From Muribaculaceae bacterium (lineage in GTDB: Bacteria; Bacteroidota; Bacteroidia; Bacteroidales; Muribaculaceae), in assembly GCA_017651515.1 (NCBI GenBank), contig JAGCCU010000036.1, positions 1-49,542 on the forward strand: a stretch of DNA of 49,542 nt. Direction: 5' to 3'. Shown here piece by piece: positions 24,959 through 33,862 of this stretch. A program made the position numbers and the translations under genes. Each line of letters begins with the position of its first letter. Position 1 is the first letter of the stretch. The notes beneath the pieces were generated by a model that was not told where the DNA came from, did not search any database, and was given only the letters and a program-made list of their open reading frames with translations.

Positions 24959-26918
24959 TCTGCGACGCCATTGGCGTGCACTACGACGTGGCTGGTGGCT
25001 TTACCTCATAGCCCTGCTGACATTGCTGGGACTTGCCACTTATTATGCCCTTAACAAGCAGGAACAATACCGCATCCAGGGTCTCGTGCTTATCGAAGAC
25101 GAGAAAGAGAGTGCCGCCGGGCTACGTGCCATGGGAGGGATGGCACAGATGATGCGCACGTTCTCAATTGGAGGTTTCTCGTCGAGCGTAGACAACGAAA
25201 TGGCTGTAATTGCCTCTCACGATGTGCGTGAGCGAGTGGCACGCGCGCTGTCACTAAACCGCACCTACGTGCTACATACCGGATTGCTTACTCGTTGCCT
25301 GATGTATCATGACTCGCCCATCAAACTTGATGCACCTGACGAAGTGTTCGACACCATGTCGCACTCGTTAAAAGTAAATGTCCACTTACATGATGGTAAA
25401 GCTGATATCGCTGTACGTCGCGGGCGTTTCACCAGTGCTTCTTGGAAGACTAAAGACGCCACACTTCCATGCAAGGTCGTGACACCTTACGGCGAAATGC
25501 AGCTACTCAAGACCGCTCTCTACGACCCCGCCAAGGACATCAAAATGGACATCAACGTGGCAAGCAACAACGAGATTGCAGAGTTCTTGCACAAGCAGGT
25601 GAAAATCAGCATTCCATCCAAGAAAGGTGATGCCATTAAGCTTACATTGAAAGATAATCGCGAACGAGGCTTGGACATTATCAATGCAATGGTGGCAGCA
25701 TACAACGAAAAACGCAATGAGCGCCGCAACGAGCGGGCTCAGGCTGAAGTAGACTTCGTCAACAACCGCTTGGCGCTTCTCCAACAAGACCTTGCTGATG
25801 TGGAAGGGCGAGTAACTCGCTTCAAGCAAGCTAACAATGTGAACAACCCAATCTTAGAAGCTCAGGGTTGGCTCAAGCAGTCGGCTGAGGCACAAGCTGA
25901 AGCTGCTGCAGCACAAGGCGAACTTACTACCTACGAAATGATACTCAACACGCTGCGAGGGACTGACGAAGACGCCATGCTTCCCGCATTTGAAGGTGTA
26001 AAAGACCCTAGCGTAGTGCAATACAATGAACTGGTAGCCAAACGCAGCACGTTGGCTCAATCTGCAACTGCCGGCAATGTCGCTCTCGATGCGCTAGACA
26101 AACAGATTAAGCCTCTTCGTGAAAGCATTATCAAGCGTGCCGAGAAAAACATTGATGCCGCACGCATCAAACTCAATTCCATCTATGCACTGGGAGGGCG
26201 AGCGCAAGGACGCTACAATCAGATGCCCCAAGCCGAGCAGCAGTACTATGACCTGCTTCGCGACCGCGAGCTGAAAAATGACCTATATGTTTTCCTGCTG
26301 GAGAAAAAAGAAAGCAGCCTTTTGAAGATGAATGCCAACTCATCACCAGCATTCATCCTCGACCATGCTTACAGCGGCATAAAAACCGACAAGACCAAGG
26401 CCATCATCGTATTTGTCATCGCACTGCTCTTGGGATTATTACTGCCCACACTGTTCTTGCTTTGGCGCATGAAACACCAAGACCTGATTGAGGAGCCCTG
26501 CGACCTTTCACCAGAATTGGAACCACGCTCGATAATTGTCGGCAAAGACGACGTTACTGCATTGGCATCATCACTTTTTCAATTCCCAGCTGGCACTACG
26601 GTACACGTAGCAAACTTTACCCAAGAGCCGGCAGTTGTCAATAACATTGCTACGGAACTTGAAAAACAAGGAGTAACAGTCAAAGTGGAACAACCCACAA
26701 ACTTCAAGCAATATACCCAAACTATAGACGAAAGCATTGATCAGCAACGTTGGCTCGTACTTCCTGATGCAGAACATGCTTCAGCTTACTTGCGACTGAC
26801 CTCCGATGAACCAATTATGGCAATTGTCCAACCTAAAGACACTTGCCGAAAATCAGTTAATAAAGAGCTGGCTCCATTTGATCCAAAGCGTTGTCTGATT
26901 GTCTTTTTAGATAATTAA
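24933..26918 (+). CDS. Chain-length determinant Wzz-like protein with degenerate kinase-like tail
   Basis: I use the ATG at 24933 (661 residues): it precedes DLRRHWRALRRGWWLYLIAL, the normal N-terminus of Wzz proteins, although the frame opens at 24885. TM1 is about 21-37. A periplasmic region with EDEKESAAGLRAMGGMAQMM and a long coiled coil (about 265-420; VDFVNNRLALLQQDLADVEG) follows. TM2 is about 489-511 with a Pro in the expected place. The cytoplasmic tail of about 147 residues has the strand order of a BY-kinase, but the Walker A site reads VHVANFTQEPAVVNNIATEL with no GKS/T, no Walker B DxD is seen and no Tyr-rich tail is present. It controls polymer length together with the Wza and Wzy proteins. 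Confidence 0.88.
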   Translation: MNDNSQVLDLRRHWRALRRGWWLYLIALLTLLGLATYYALNKQEQYRIQGLVLIEDEKESAAGLRAMGGMAQMMRTFSIGGFSSSVDNEMAVIASHDVRERVARALSLNRTYVLHTGLLTRCLMYHDSPIKLDAPDEVFDTMSHSLKVNVHLHDGKADIAVRRGRFTSASWKTKDATLPCKVVTPYGEMQLLKTALYDPAKDIKMDINVASNNEIAEFLHKQVKISIPSKKGDAIKLTLKDNRERGLDIINAMVAAYNEKRNERRNERAQAEVDFVNNRLALLQQDLADVEGRVTRFKQANNVNNPILEAQGWLKQSAEAQAEAAAAQGELTTYEMILNTLRGTDEDAMLPAFEGVKDPSVVQYNELVAKRSTLAQSATAGNVALDALDKQIKPLRESIIKRAEKNIDAARIKLNSIYALGGRAQGRYNQMPQAEQQYYDLLRDRELKNDLYVFLLEKKESSLLKMNANSSPAFILDHAYSGIKTDKTKAIIVFVIALLLGLLLPTLFLLWRMKHQDLIEEPCDLSPELEPRSIIVGKDDVTALASSLFQFPAGTTVHVANFTQEPAVVNNIATELEKQGVTVKVEQPTNFKQYTQTIDESIDQQRWLVLPDAEHASAYLRLTSDEPIMAIVQPKDTCRKSVNKELAPFDPKRCLIVFLDN

Positions 26919-26921
26919 TTA

Positions 26922-28106
26922 ATGCGAGTACTGATTGTCAATAAGTTCTGGTATGCCCGTGGTGGCGACTGTGTAGTGGCAATGGGCACTGTAGACTTGC
27001 TGCGACGCATGGGGCATGATGTCGAGGTGTTCTCGATGCATCACCCAAACAACGTGGAATGCGACTACACCGTCACCTATGCTCCTGAGGTTCATTTCGA
27101 CGGCAATCTGGTACAAAAGATTAGAGCAATGGTACGCGCAATGAGCGACAGGAACGTGCGTAATTCGTTCACGGCAACAATTGAGCGTTTCCATCCCGAC
27201 GTAGTGCATCTGCACAACATTCACTCCTATCTGTCGCCTTTAGTGGCACAGATAGCCCATGAACATGGCTGTCGTGTGGTTTGGACCATGCATGACTACA
27301 AAGTATTCTGTCCATCTTACTCCTGCTTACGTAACGGAACCACATGTGACTCTTGCATCGAACATCCTATGGACGTAGTAGTAAATCGATGCATGAAAGA
27401 CTCACTGATAGCCAGCATCGCCGCACTTCTTGAATCCACTAAATGGAACGTCAACAAGTTGGCTCAATACGTTGACAAATTCATCTGTCCAAGCCAGTTC
27501 ATGGCAAAGAAATTGAAAGATGCAGGCATCTCAAGCGACAAACTGGCCGTAATCACCAATTTTTTGCCTGATGACAAACGTGACACTTCATCAATCATTA
27601 CAGGACGTGCAGATTACTGTTGTTACATCGGAAGAATATCCCACGAAAAGGGGATAGAGACAATGCTGGATGCCGCCTCAACATTACCGTTTACGCTTAA
27701 AGTTGCAGGCAACGGGCCTATGCTCCAAACTTTAAAGGAAAAATACGCACACTGCAAAAACATTGAATTTCTGGGACTTCTTGACAGCAACAACGTTACC
27801 AAATTGCTGCGGCTTACACGTTTTTCTGTCATGCCCAGCCAATGGTGGGAAAACAATCCTCTCAGCATTATCGAATCGTTATGTGCCGGTACTCCTGTCG
27901 TGGGCACCGACATAGGAGGTATCCCTGAATTGATTGACAATAGTTGCGGAATACTTGTACCCACTGGTGACGTTAAAGCGTTGGCCAACGCCATGCAGGA
28001 AGCTTGGGACATGCGATGGGACCATGCCGCCATTGCACGCCATGCCACATCAAGGTTTTCGCCCACAGTCCATTATCAAGCCTTAACAGAGGTCTATCAT
28101 CCATAA
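26922..28106 (+). CDS. Family 4 glycosyltransferase
   Basis: 394 residues, GT-B fold. The N-terminal acceptor domain contains NKFWYARGGDCVVAMGTVDL and then DVVHLHNIHSYLSPLVAQIA. The Cys-containing insertion (FCPSYSCLRNGTTCDSCIEH, about 127-146) is shared with a subgroup of capsule/O-antigen GT4 enzymes that have a DYKxxCP motif. The C-terminal donor domain shows YIGRISHEKGIETMLDAA and the EX7E motif ENNPLSIIE before AGTPVVGTDIGGIPELI. It transfers a sugar from an NDP-sugar to the growing lipid-linked repeat unit on the cytoplasmic face. It starts 3 bp after the Wzz stop. Confidence 0.92.
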   Translation: MRVLIVNKFWYARGGDCVVAMGTVDLLRRMGHDVEVFSMHHPNNVECDYTVTYAPEVHFDGNLVQKIRAMVRAMSDRNVRNSFTATIERFHPDVVHLHNIHSYLSPLVAQIAHEHGCRVVWTMHDYKVFCPSYSCLRNGTTCDSCIEHPMDVVVNRCMKDSLIASIAALLESTKWNVNKLAQYVDKFICPSQFMAKKLKDAGISSDKLAVITNFLPDDKRDTSSIITGRADYCCYIGRISHEKGIETMLDAASTLPFTLKVAGNGPMLQTLKEKYAHCKNIEFLGLLDSNNVTKLLRLTRFSVMPSQWWENNPLSIIESLCAGTPVVGTDIGGIPELIDNSCGILVPTGDVKALANAMQEAWDMRWDHAAIARHATSRFSPTVHYQALTEVYHP

Positions 28107-28109
28107 CTT

Positions 28110-29120
28110 ATGCCCACCATGTCGTCAATTAAGTCAAATAATTGGAGCCATGTCATAGCAGTCGATATGCCCGTAGATGAAAGATGGACTTTTGCCAGGC
28201 ATTTAGGCGATTTGCTAAACCGTCAATTTCATTTAGTATGGGCCGATGGACGGGCACATGTGCCACGATGGCGACGCATCATGATTTATGTCACAATTGC
28301 GATAAAACTCTTTTTTCACCGACGACACATTAATTTGCTTGTTTGCTGGCAGCAGTTTTTTGGACTCATTTTCGCCTCTATATGCCAACTATTTCATGTG
28401 AAGAAAAACACCAGCCTTTTAGTGATGGCTTTCATCTATCGTCCAAAACCTGGCATTATCGGACGCATTTACCGTTGGTGGATTCATCGTACACTCACTA
28501 GTGGGTACATTGACAAGGTGCTGGTTTACAGCAAACATGAGACACATTACTATGCGCAATTATTAGACGTAGAGGAACAACTTTTCCAATTTATTCCACT
28601 CGGTATTGACAACGTAGAAATTGCTTATATAACTGACGAAGGGTTTTGGTTCAGTACAGGAAAAAGCAATCGTGATTATGCTTTTCTAATAAATGCATTT
28701 GCCAACAATGGACATCGGCTATTAATTGCTTGCGATGAATTGAAGCAGCCAAGTGCAGAAAATATCACTGTGCTACATAATTGTTATGACAATAAAATGC
28801 TGCAAGTAATGAGTCGAGCCCATGGAGTGATAATTGCACTTAATGACGATCATATAAGCAGCGGACAACTTGTGATACTCCAAGCAATGGCATTAGGTAA
28901 ACCACTAATAATCACTCATTCTCAAGCCATAGCCGACTATGTGCAAGATGGGGTCAATGCATTGGTAATCGACAAAACCTCACTTGCTTTGACTCAGGCT
29001 GTGGAACGATTGAATAATGATATCGAACTATACAACAGTATCTCAGCTTCTTCAAAGAAACAGTTTTTCAGCCGACATTCCGTAAAAGCAATGGCAGAAG
29101 CTATTGCAAATATCATATAG
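28110..29120 (+). CDS. Divergent GT-B glycosyltransferase
   Basis: 336 residues. The N-terminal half has hydrophobic strands and helices (IMIYVTIAIKLFFHRRHINL, LLVCWQQFFGLIFASICQLF) that could sit on the membrane. The C-terminal half resembles the GT4 donor domain: VLVYSKHETHYYAQLL, FIPLGIDNVE, a region of NDDHISSGQLVILQAMALGK and PLIITHSQAIADYVQDGVNA. The usual EX7E motif is replaced by S-G-Q...Q, so donor binding must differ. By eye it is more AT-rich than its neighbours, as is common for recently acquired or specificity-determining genes in such loci. It follows the preceding GT4 gene by 3 bp. Confidence 0.7.
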   Translation: MPTMSSIKSNNWSHVIAVDMPVDERWTFARHLGDLLNRQFHLVWADGRAHVPRWRRIMIYVTIAIKLFFHRRHINLLVCWQQFFGLIFASICQLFHVKKNTSLLVMAFIYRPKPGIIGRIYRWWIHRTLTSGYIDKVLVYSKHETHYYAQLLDVEEQLFQFIPLGIDNVEIAYITDEGFWFSTGKSNRDYAFLINAFANNGHRLLIACDELKQPSAENITVLHNCYDNKMLQVMSRAHGVIIALNDDHISSGQLVILQAMALGKPLIITHSQAIADYVQDGVNALVIDKTSLALTQAVERLNNDIELYNSISASSKKQFFSRHSVKAMAEAIANII

Positions 29121-29153
29121 AAATGACGTGAAGTAAAAAAAACTGTGGTTTTC

Positions 29154-29184
29154 TTGGAGGGATGAATCAATTATAGTAATTTTG
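29154..29184 (+). promoter_or_regulatory. Internal promoter in front of the LRR surface-protein gene
   Basis: TTG (29154-29156), 20 bp spacer, TAATTTTG (29177-29184). The leader to the ATG at 29255 would be about 65 nt. It gives the LRR, radical SAM and last GT genes expression independent of the main promoter. Confidence 0.8.
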
Positions 29185-29254
29185 TTGTTTGAATAGATTT
29201 TATCAACAGTTGTAAGCATTTTTCAAATAATTGATTATTAACAATCTACGACAT

Positions 29255-30550
29255 ATGAAGAAATTTCTCATCGCACTGTGTGCAATATTAATGGGCTCAA
29301 TGACTGCCATGGCTTACGATTTATTGGTCGATGATATCGCATATAATTATAATGCCGACAGCTCTGGGCTCATCATAACTTATACAAAACTTGACTCTAC
29401 CAACTATAGTGGACTTATCAATGCCATAATTCCTTCTGGCATCACTGTAAATGACAAAAACTACAAAATAAAAGGTATAGGAGACTTTGCCTTTTATGGA
29501 TGTCAGACGCTCGAATCCATAAGTCTGCCTTTCACCATTTCAGAGATCGGTGACCGCGCTTTGGCACACTGTCCACAGTTGAAGTCTATCAATGTGAACG
29601 ACAACAACACTGTTTTCCATTCTGATGATTTCAACGCTATCGTCGAAACAAGGGCTCAAAAACTTATAGCAGGCTGTGCAACCACAGTCATCCCCTATTA
29701 TACCAAAAGCATAGAGGCGTTTGCTTTCAGCGGAGCCTCGGGACTAAAATCCATCGATATCCCTTACCAGACTGTGAAAATTGGATACGAGGCTTTTGAG
29801 GGCACTGGCCTGGAGACAATTTTCATTCCTTCATCAGTGGAAGAAATAGGCTACCGAGCCTTTGCCCACTGCGACTCACTCTCGAGAATCATTGTAGAAA
29901 ACGGTAACTGGAAATACGCATCCCCCGACAGCTCAAACGCAATTATAGAAATTGCATCCAATTCGCTTATTGCTGCATGCAAGACAACGACTTTCCCCGA
30001 AGGTTTAAATACAATAGGATATGAAGGTTTCAGCGGAGTTCCAGTCGAAAACATCGTTATCCCCGAATCCATAAATACCATCAACCATTACGCATTCCGT
30101 GAGTGTACCGACCTCAAGACCGCCGATATCCCTGCAACGATTGTCTACTTTGGCGATCGTGCATTTGGTGACTGTATCGGCCTGGAGAAGGTTTATGCCC
30201 GACTGCTTGAGCCTGAAGAAGCTGAATATGGCAATTTCCAGACCTTTGCTGGCGTTGCCGTTGACACTTGCCTGCTACTGGTGGATGATGAACTCGTGGA
30301 GCTCTATCGCGCGACCCTCCCTTGGAGTGAATTCATGTATATAAAAGGATTCAGCGAAGAACAAGTAGAATTGATCGGCGACGTGAACCTTGACGGTGTC
30401 GTTGACGTTACAGACGTGAATATTGTTATCAACATCATCTTAAACAGAGATCAAGCTGAGAACTACGACCGTCGCGCCTACATCACCGATGACGACACCA
30501 TTGACGTTAGCGATGTCAACGCTCTCATCAACATTATCCTTCACAAGTGA
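29255..30550 (+). CDS. BspA-like leucine-rich-repeat surface protein with dockerin-like tail
   Basis: I use the ATG at 29255 (431 residues), which gives a signal peptide (KKFLIALCAILMGSMTAMA); the frame opens at 29231. The body consists of LRR_5 (TpLRR/BspA) repeats: IKGIGDFAFYGCQTLESISL, EIGDRALAHCPQLKSINV, IGYEAFEGTGLETIFIPSSV, EIGYRAFAHCDSLSRI and others. The last about 58 residues hold two Ca-binding dockerin-like helices, each with Dx(N/D)xDGxxDVxDVNxxINIIL (GDVNLDGVVDVTDVNIVINI; DDDTIDVSDVNALINIIL). Such proteins are exposed on the cell surface and bind host or glycan ligands. Unusually, the gene sits inside a polysaccharide locus and overlaps the radical SAM gene by 4 bp. Confidence 0.88.
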   Translation: MKKFLIALCAILMGSMTAMAYDLLVDDIAYNYNADSSGLIITYTKLDSTNYSGLINAIIPSGITVNDKNYKIKGIGDFAFYGCQTLESISLPFTISEIGDRALAHCPQLKSINVNDNNTVFHSDDFNAIVETRAQKLIAGCATTVIPYYTKSIEAFAFSGASGLKSIDIPYQTVKIGYEAFEGTGLETIFIPSSVEEIGYRAFAHCDSLSRIIVENGNWKYASPDSSNAIIEIASNSLIAACKTTTFPEGLNTIGYEGFSGVPVENIVIPESINTINHYAFRECTDLKTADIPATIVYFGDRAFGDCIGLEKVYARLLEPEEAEYGNFQTFAGVAVDTCLLLVDDELVELYRATLPWSEFMYIKGFSEEQVELIGDVNLDGVVDVTDVNIVINIILNRDQAENYDRRAYITDDDTIDVSDVNALINIILHK

Positions 30551-31551
30551 AGCCCACCGATGCATCGATTATTGTCACCTATAGGTGTCCCATGCATTGT
30601 CAGATGTGCAACATCTGGGCTCATCCTACCACACCTCAAGAAGAGATAACCCCTAAAGACTTGGAGAAACTTCCTCGCCTGAAGTTTATCAATATAACTG
30701 GAGGCGAACCGTTTGTGCGCGACGACCTTGACGACATCGTGCGCGTATGTTACACTCGTGCCCCACGCATAGTAATCTCCACTTCGGGATGGTTCAGTGA
30801 CCGCGTTATTGATTTGGCGCGAAAATTCCCACAAATAGGAATACGAGTCAGCATTGAAGGACTAGCAGAAAAGAATGATGAATTGCGTGGGCGACAGGGC
30901 GGCTTCGACCGTGGACTTCGCACACTTACCGCTCTTCGCGACATGGGCATAAAAGATATTGGCTTTGGATGCACGGTATCAAATCACAACAGCAGCGACA
31001 TGCTGGCGTTATACCAACTGGCAAAAGAAATGAATATGGAGTTTGCCACAGCGGCTTTCCACAATTCGTTTTACTTCCATAAGTATGACAACGAAATTAC
31101 AAACCGCCAACAGGTAACGACCGACTTCACCACGCTCGTCAACCGGCAGTTGCATGAAAAACACCCGAAGGCTTGGTTCCGTGCCTACTTCAACATGGGG
31201 TTGATAAACTACTTGAACGGAGAAAAACGTCTGTTGCCATGCGAAGCAGGTACAATGAACTTTTTTGTCGATCCTTGGGGTGAAGTATGGCCATGCAACG
31301 GACTAGAAGAAAAATACTGGATGGAATCCATGGGCAACTTGCGAACGGCAACCGACTTTGACACACTGTGGAACAGCGAACAGGCCGAACACGTCCGTTC
31401 ATTAGTAGCAAACTGCCCCAAACAGTGCTGGATGGTTGGCACAGTTTCACCGGTGATGCATAAATACATAGTACGACCGACTGCATGGGTGTTGCGAAAT
31501 AAACTACGCGCCCTATGTGGCAAGGAAGCCAAACTTATAAAGCAGCATTAA
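30547..31551 (+). CDS. Radical SAM protein with SPASM/twitch-like C-terminus
   Basis: 334 residues. GTG start overlapping the LRR stop (GTGA); no upstream alternative exists and the next ATG falls inside the cluster motif. The 4Fe-4S motif CxxxCxxC is Cys14-Cys18-Cys21 in YRCPMHCQMCN, followed by NITGGEPFV (51-57) and ISTSGWFSD. A C-terminal Cys set, Cys232 (LPCEAG), Cys250 (WPCNG), Cys290 and Cys294 (NCPKQC), suits one auxiliary cluster of the SPASM/twitch type. Such enzymes modify peptides or small substrates by radical chemistry in the cytoplasm. In this locus it may modify a sugar or a polyprenyl-linked intermediate; there is no precursor peptide candidate nearby. Function is unassigned. 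Confidence 0.88.
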   Translation: MKPTDASIIVTYRCPMHCQMCNIWAHPTTPQEEITPKDLEKLPRLKFINITGGEPFVRDDLDDIVRVCYTRAPRIVISTSGWFSDRVIDLARKFPQIGIRVSIEGLAEKNDELRGRQGGFDRGLRTLTALRDMGIKDIGFGCTVSNHNSSDMLALYQLAKEMNMEFATAAFHNSFYFHKYDNEITNRQQVTTDFTTLVNRQLHEKHPKAWFRAYFNMGLINYLNGEKRLLPCEAGTMNFFVDPWGEVWPCNGLEEKYWMESMGNLRTATDFDTLWNSEQAEHVRSLVANCPKQCWMVGTVSPVMHKYIVRPTAWVLRNKLRALCGKEAKLIKQH

Positions 31552-31561
31552 CCCTAACGCC

Positions 31562-32659
31562 ATGCATATCGTAGTAATAGGCACAAGGGGCATTCCCAAC
31601 ATTCCCGGCGGCGTGGAGACACACTGCCAGCAACTCTACCCACGCATTGCGGCAATGGGCGACCAGGTTACCATTGTGCGGCGCTCTTGTTACATAACAT
31701 CAAATAATGCCATCACATCTTATCAAGGCGTACATCTAGTTGATGTCTATGCCCCACGAAGCAAGAGCATAGAGGCCATTGTGCATACGTTCCTTGCTAC
31801 TATCAAAGCAAAGCGCTTGCATGCCGACATTGTGCACATACACACTGTGGGGCCATCGTTGCTCACACCGGTGGCAAGATTGCTTGGACTCACCGTAGTA
31901 TGCACAAATCATGGTCCTGACTACAATCGGTCTAAATGGAGCCGATTTGCCAAATGGGCAATAAAGACTGGTGAATGGTGCCAGGCACGATGGGCACACC
32001 ACATCATAGCTATCAGCGATTCGATTGCCGAGACATTGCGAAAACAATACAAGCGAACAAGTGGCGTAACTGTGATTCCTAACGGTGTGGAGATGCCACA
32101 CAAATCTGCCGTCGAAAATAACCTATTGACTAACTGGGGGATTGAACCTCAGCAATATGTATTAGCCGTAGCACGCTTTGTACCAGAAAAACGGCTCGAT
32201 ATGCTGATTGATGCATTCGCACAGTGTAATCACGGAAATATCAGGCTTGTGATTGCTGGCGATGCTGATCATGACGATGAATACAGCCGAATGGTGAAAG
32301 CAAAAGCCCAAAATACCGGCGTTATTCTCACAGGATATGTTACTGGAAAGCCGCTAAATCAACTTTGGGCAAACGCAAAACTATTTGTATTGCCATCTGC
32401 ACACGAAGGGTTGCCTATAGCTCTTCTTGAAGCAATGTCATGGCATCGCGACGTACTGGTTAGCAACATTTCTGCCAATCATTTGCCCGAACTCAATGAT
32501 GATGATTTCTTCGATACTGATTCAACAGAAGCACTTTCAGCGGCAATTAACAAAAAGCTTTCGAAATCATATCATGAGCGAGATTATGACCTCAGCCGTT
32601 ACGACTGGGACAATATCGCCACGATAACTCATTCAGTATATCATCAACTAAAAAAATAA
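31562..32659 (+). CDS. Family 4 glycosyltransferase
   Basis: 365 residues, GT-B fold. The start IVVIGTRGIPNIPGGVETHC is the signature of a GT4 subgroup (DUF1972-like N-terminus) found in capsule and O-antigen loci, often rhamnosyl- or mannosyl-transferases. Donor site: AVARFVPEKRLDMLIDAFAQ, then the EX7E motif EGLPIALLE in LPSAHEGLPIALLEAMSW. It adds a sugar to the lipid-linked repeat unit. It begins 10 bp after the radical SAM gene and ends exactly at the terminator closing the locus; the stop codon lies within the hairpin's upstream arm. Confidence 0.92.
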   Translation: MHIVVIGTRGIPNIPGGVETHCQQLYPRIAAMGDQVTIVRRSCYITSNNAITSYQGVHLVDVYAPRSKSIEAIVHTFLATIKAKRLHADIVHIHTVGPSLLTPVARLLGLTVVCTNHGPDYNRSKWSRFAKWAIKTGEWCQARWAHHIIAISDSIAETLRKQYKRTSGVTVIPNGVEMPHKSAVENNLLTNWGIEPQQYVLAVARFVPEKRLDMLIDAFAQCNHGNIRLVIAGDADHDDEYSRMVKAKAQNTGVILTGYVTGKPLNQLWANAKLFVLPSAHEGLPIALLEAMSWHRDVLVSNISANHLPELNDDDFFDTDSTEALSAAINKKLSKSYHERDYDLSRYDWDNIATITHSVYHQLKK

Positions 32660-32694
32660 CTGCCTAACTTCACAGTCGGGCAGTTATTTCATTC
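32654..32694 (+). terminator. Rho-independent terminator of the polysaccharide locus
   Basis: A perfect 11-bp stem, AAATAACTGCC (32654-32664) with GGCAGTTATTT (32679-32689), plus a small inner stem ACT/AGT. T-rich sequence follows. It overlaps the stop codon of the last glycosyltransferase. The remainder up to 32919 is AT-rich with no gene visible. Confidence 0.88.
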
Positions 32695-32919
32695 TTAAAC
32701 TATTACTATTTATGCTACGATCTTATTTGCCAATTCGATTTTGACATGGCAAAATTAAGCAAATAATTCCGTCTAAAAAAATAATTACCTACTTTTTTCA
32801 GTAAAAAGGCTCAGTTGTTCAGCCAAATACCAAAATACAATAAGTCAATCCCAAAACTACTAACACCAACAGGAGCTAAAAATGATGTGTTTTTAAAGAG
32901 ACATTGCCTCTAAGTGAAA

Positions 32920-33840
32920 TTAATTCTTGAGCAATGAGGCATTTCTTTTTAATCCCTCAAGGCGTGTGCGACGTACGGCACTGTGCCCGAAAACTCTTTT
33001 AAAATCAATATCGGTCATTGACTGAATCGTTGCTGCTGTCAGGCTCATGAACTCGGCACTAGGATGGAAATCCTGTATTGCCGTCGGTTTCGGAGAACTG
33101 TTATGGGGACAGCACAACTGGCAAGAATCGCAACCATAGACACGATTACCTATCACCGTATTCACCCATTGGGGCAGTTCTCCTCGCTGCTCGATGGTCA
33201 GACATGATAGACACCTTCGAGCATCCACTCCGCCTTCATCCAGGGCACAACTAGGACAGGCAGCTATACAGGCGCGGCATTCACCGCACGACAACGTGCA
33301 TGGTTCATCACAGGGCAACTCAAGCGTCGTTATTATAGCACCTAGAAAGAAATAAGAACCCTTTCCCGGCAATATGAGCTGATTGTTCATGCCTAAGAAT
33401 CCTATTCCAGCTCGCTGGGCCCAATATCGTTCGCGCAACGGAGCTGTATCCACGCAGCAGCGACAACAAGCTCCCGTCTCATTTTGAATAAAAGCCGCCA
33501 GCTCATGCATGTGTTCTCGCATCACTTCGTGATAATCACGGCCATAGGCATAATAGGCAAACTGTGGTGCATCGGCAGATTGCTTCACTTGTGGATAATA
33601 GTTCATAGCCAACATTATAATCGTACGAGCACTGTCAAGAAGCAACTGAGGATTGTCACGTACATCACAATAACGCTCAGCCCAATTCATACAGCCATTG
33701 CGACCGTCGGCAAGCCATTGCCTATATTCCTGTCTGGCTTGTGCATCCACTTCTTCAGCACGGGCAAAACCGCACGCATCAAACCCCAATATTGAGGCTT
33801 GCTCTTTGATGGCTGATGCGATATTGGGGCTACTAGGCAT
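32920..33840 (-). CDS. queG: Epoxyqueuosine reductase
   Basis: 306 residues, the length of QueG. It reduces epoxyqueuosine to queuosine in tRNA, with cobalamin and two 4Fe-4S clusters. N-terminal: GFDACGFARAEEVDAQARQE, MNWAERYCDVRDNPQLLLDS and the active-site region YAYGRDYHEVMREHM. Cluster motifs: LSCGECRACIAACPSCALD then RRCLSCLTIEQRGELPQWV and GNRVYGCDSCQLCCPHN, all cysteines present. The last two motifs are diagnostic of QueG. It follows the polysaccharide deacetylase gene by 22 bp, last in the DUF2723-deacetylase-queG run. Confidence 0.95.
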   Translation of the reverse strand: MPSSPNIASAIKEQASILGFDACGFARAEEVDAQARQEYRQWLADGRNGCMNWAERYCDVRDNPQLLLDSARTIIMLAMNYYPQVKQSADAPQFAYYAYGRDYHEVMREHMHELAAFIQNETGACCRCCVDTAPLRERYWAQRAGIGFLGMNNQLILPGKGSYFFLGAIITTLELPCDEPCTLSCGECRACIAACPSCALDEGGVDARRCLSCLTIEQRGELPQWVNTVIGNRVYGCDSCQLCCPHNSSPKPTAIQDFHPSAEFMSLTAATIQSMTDIDFKRVFGHSAVRRTRLEGLKRNASLLKN

Positions 33841-33862
33841 ATTTATGGACTATGACGATGCG

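Noticed and set aside
32808-32830. Possible terminator for queG (GGCT/AGCC hairpin followed, on the minus strand, by Ts)
   Set aside because: Only a 4-bp stem and about 90 bp beyond the stop; not strong enough to list.
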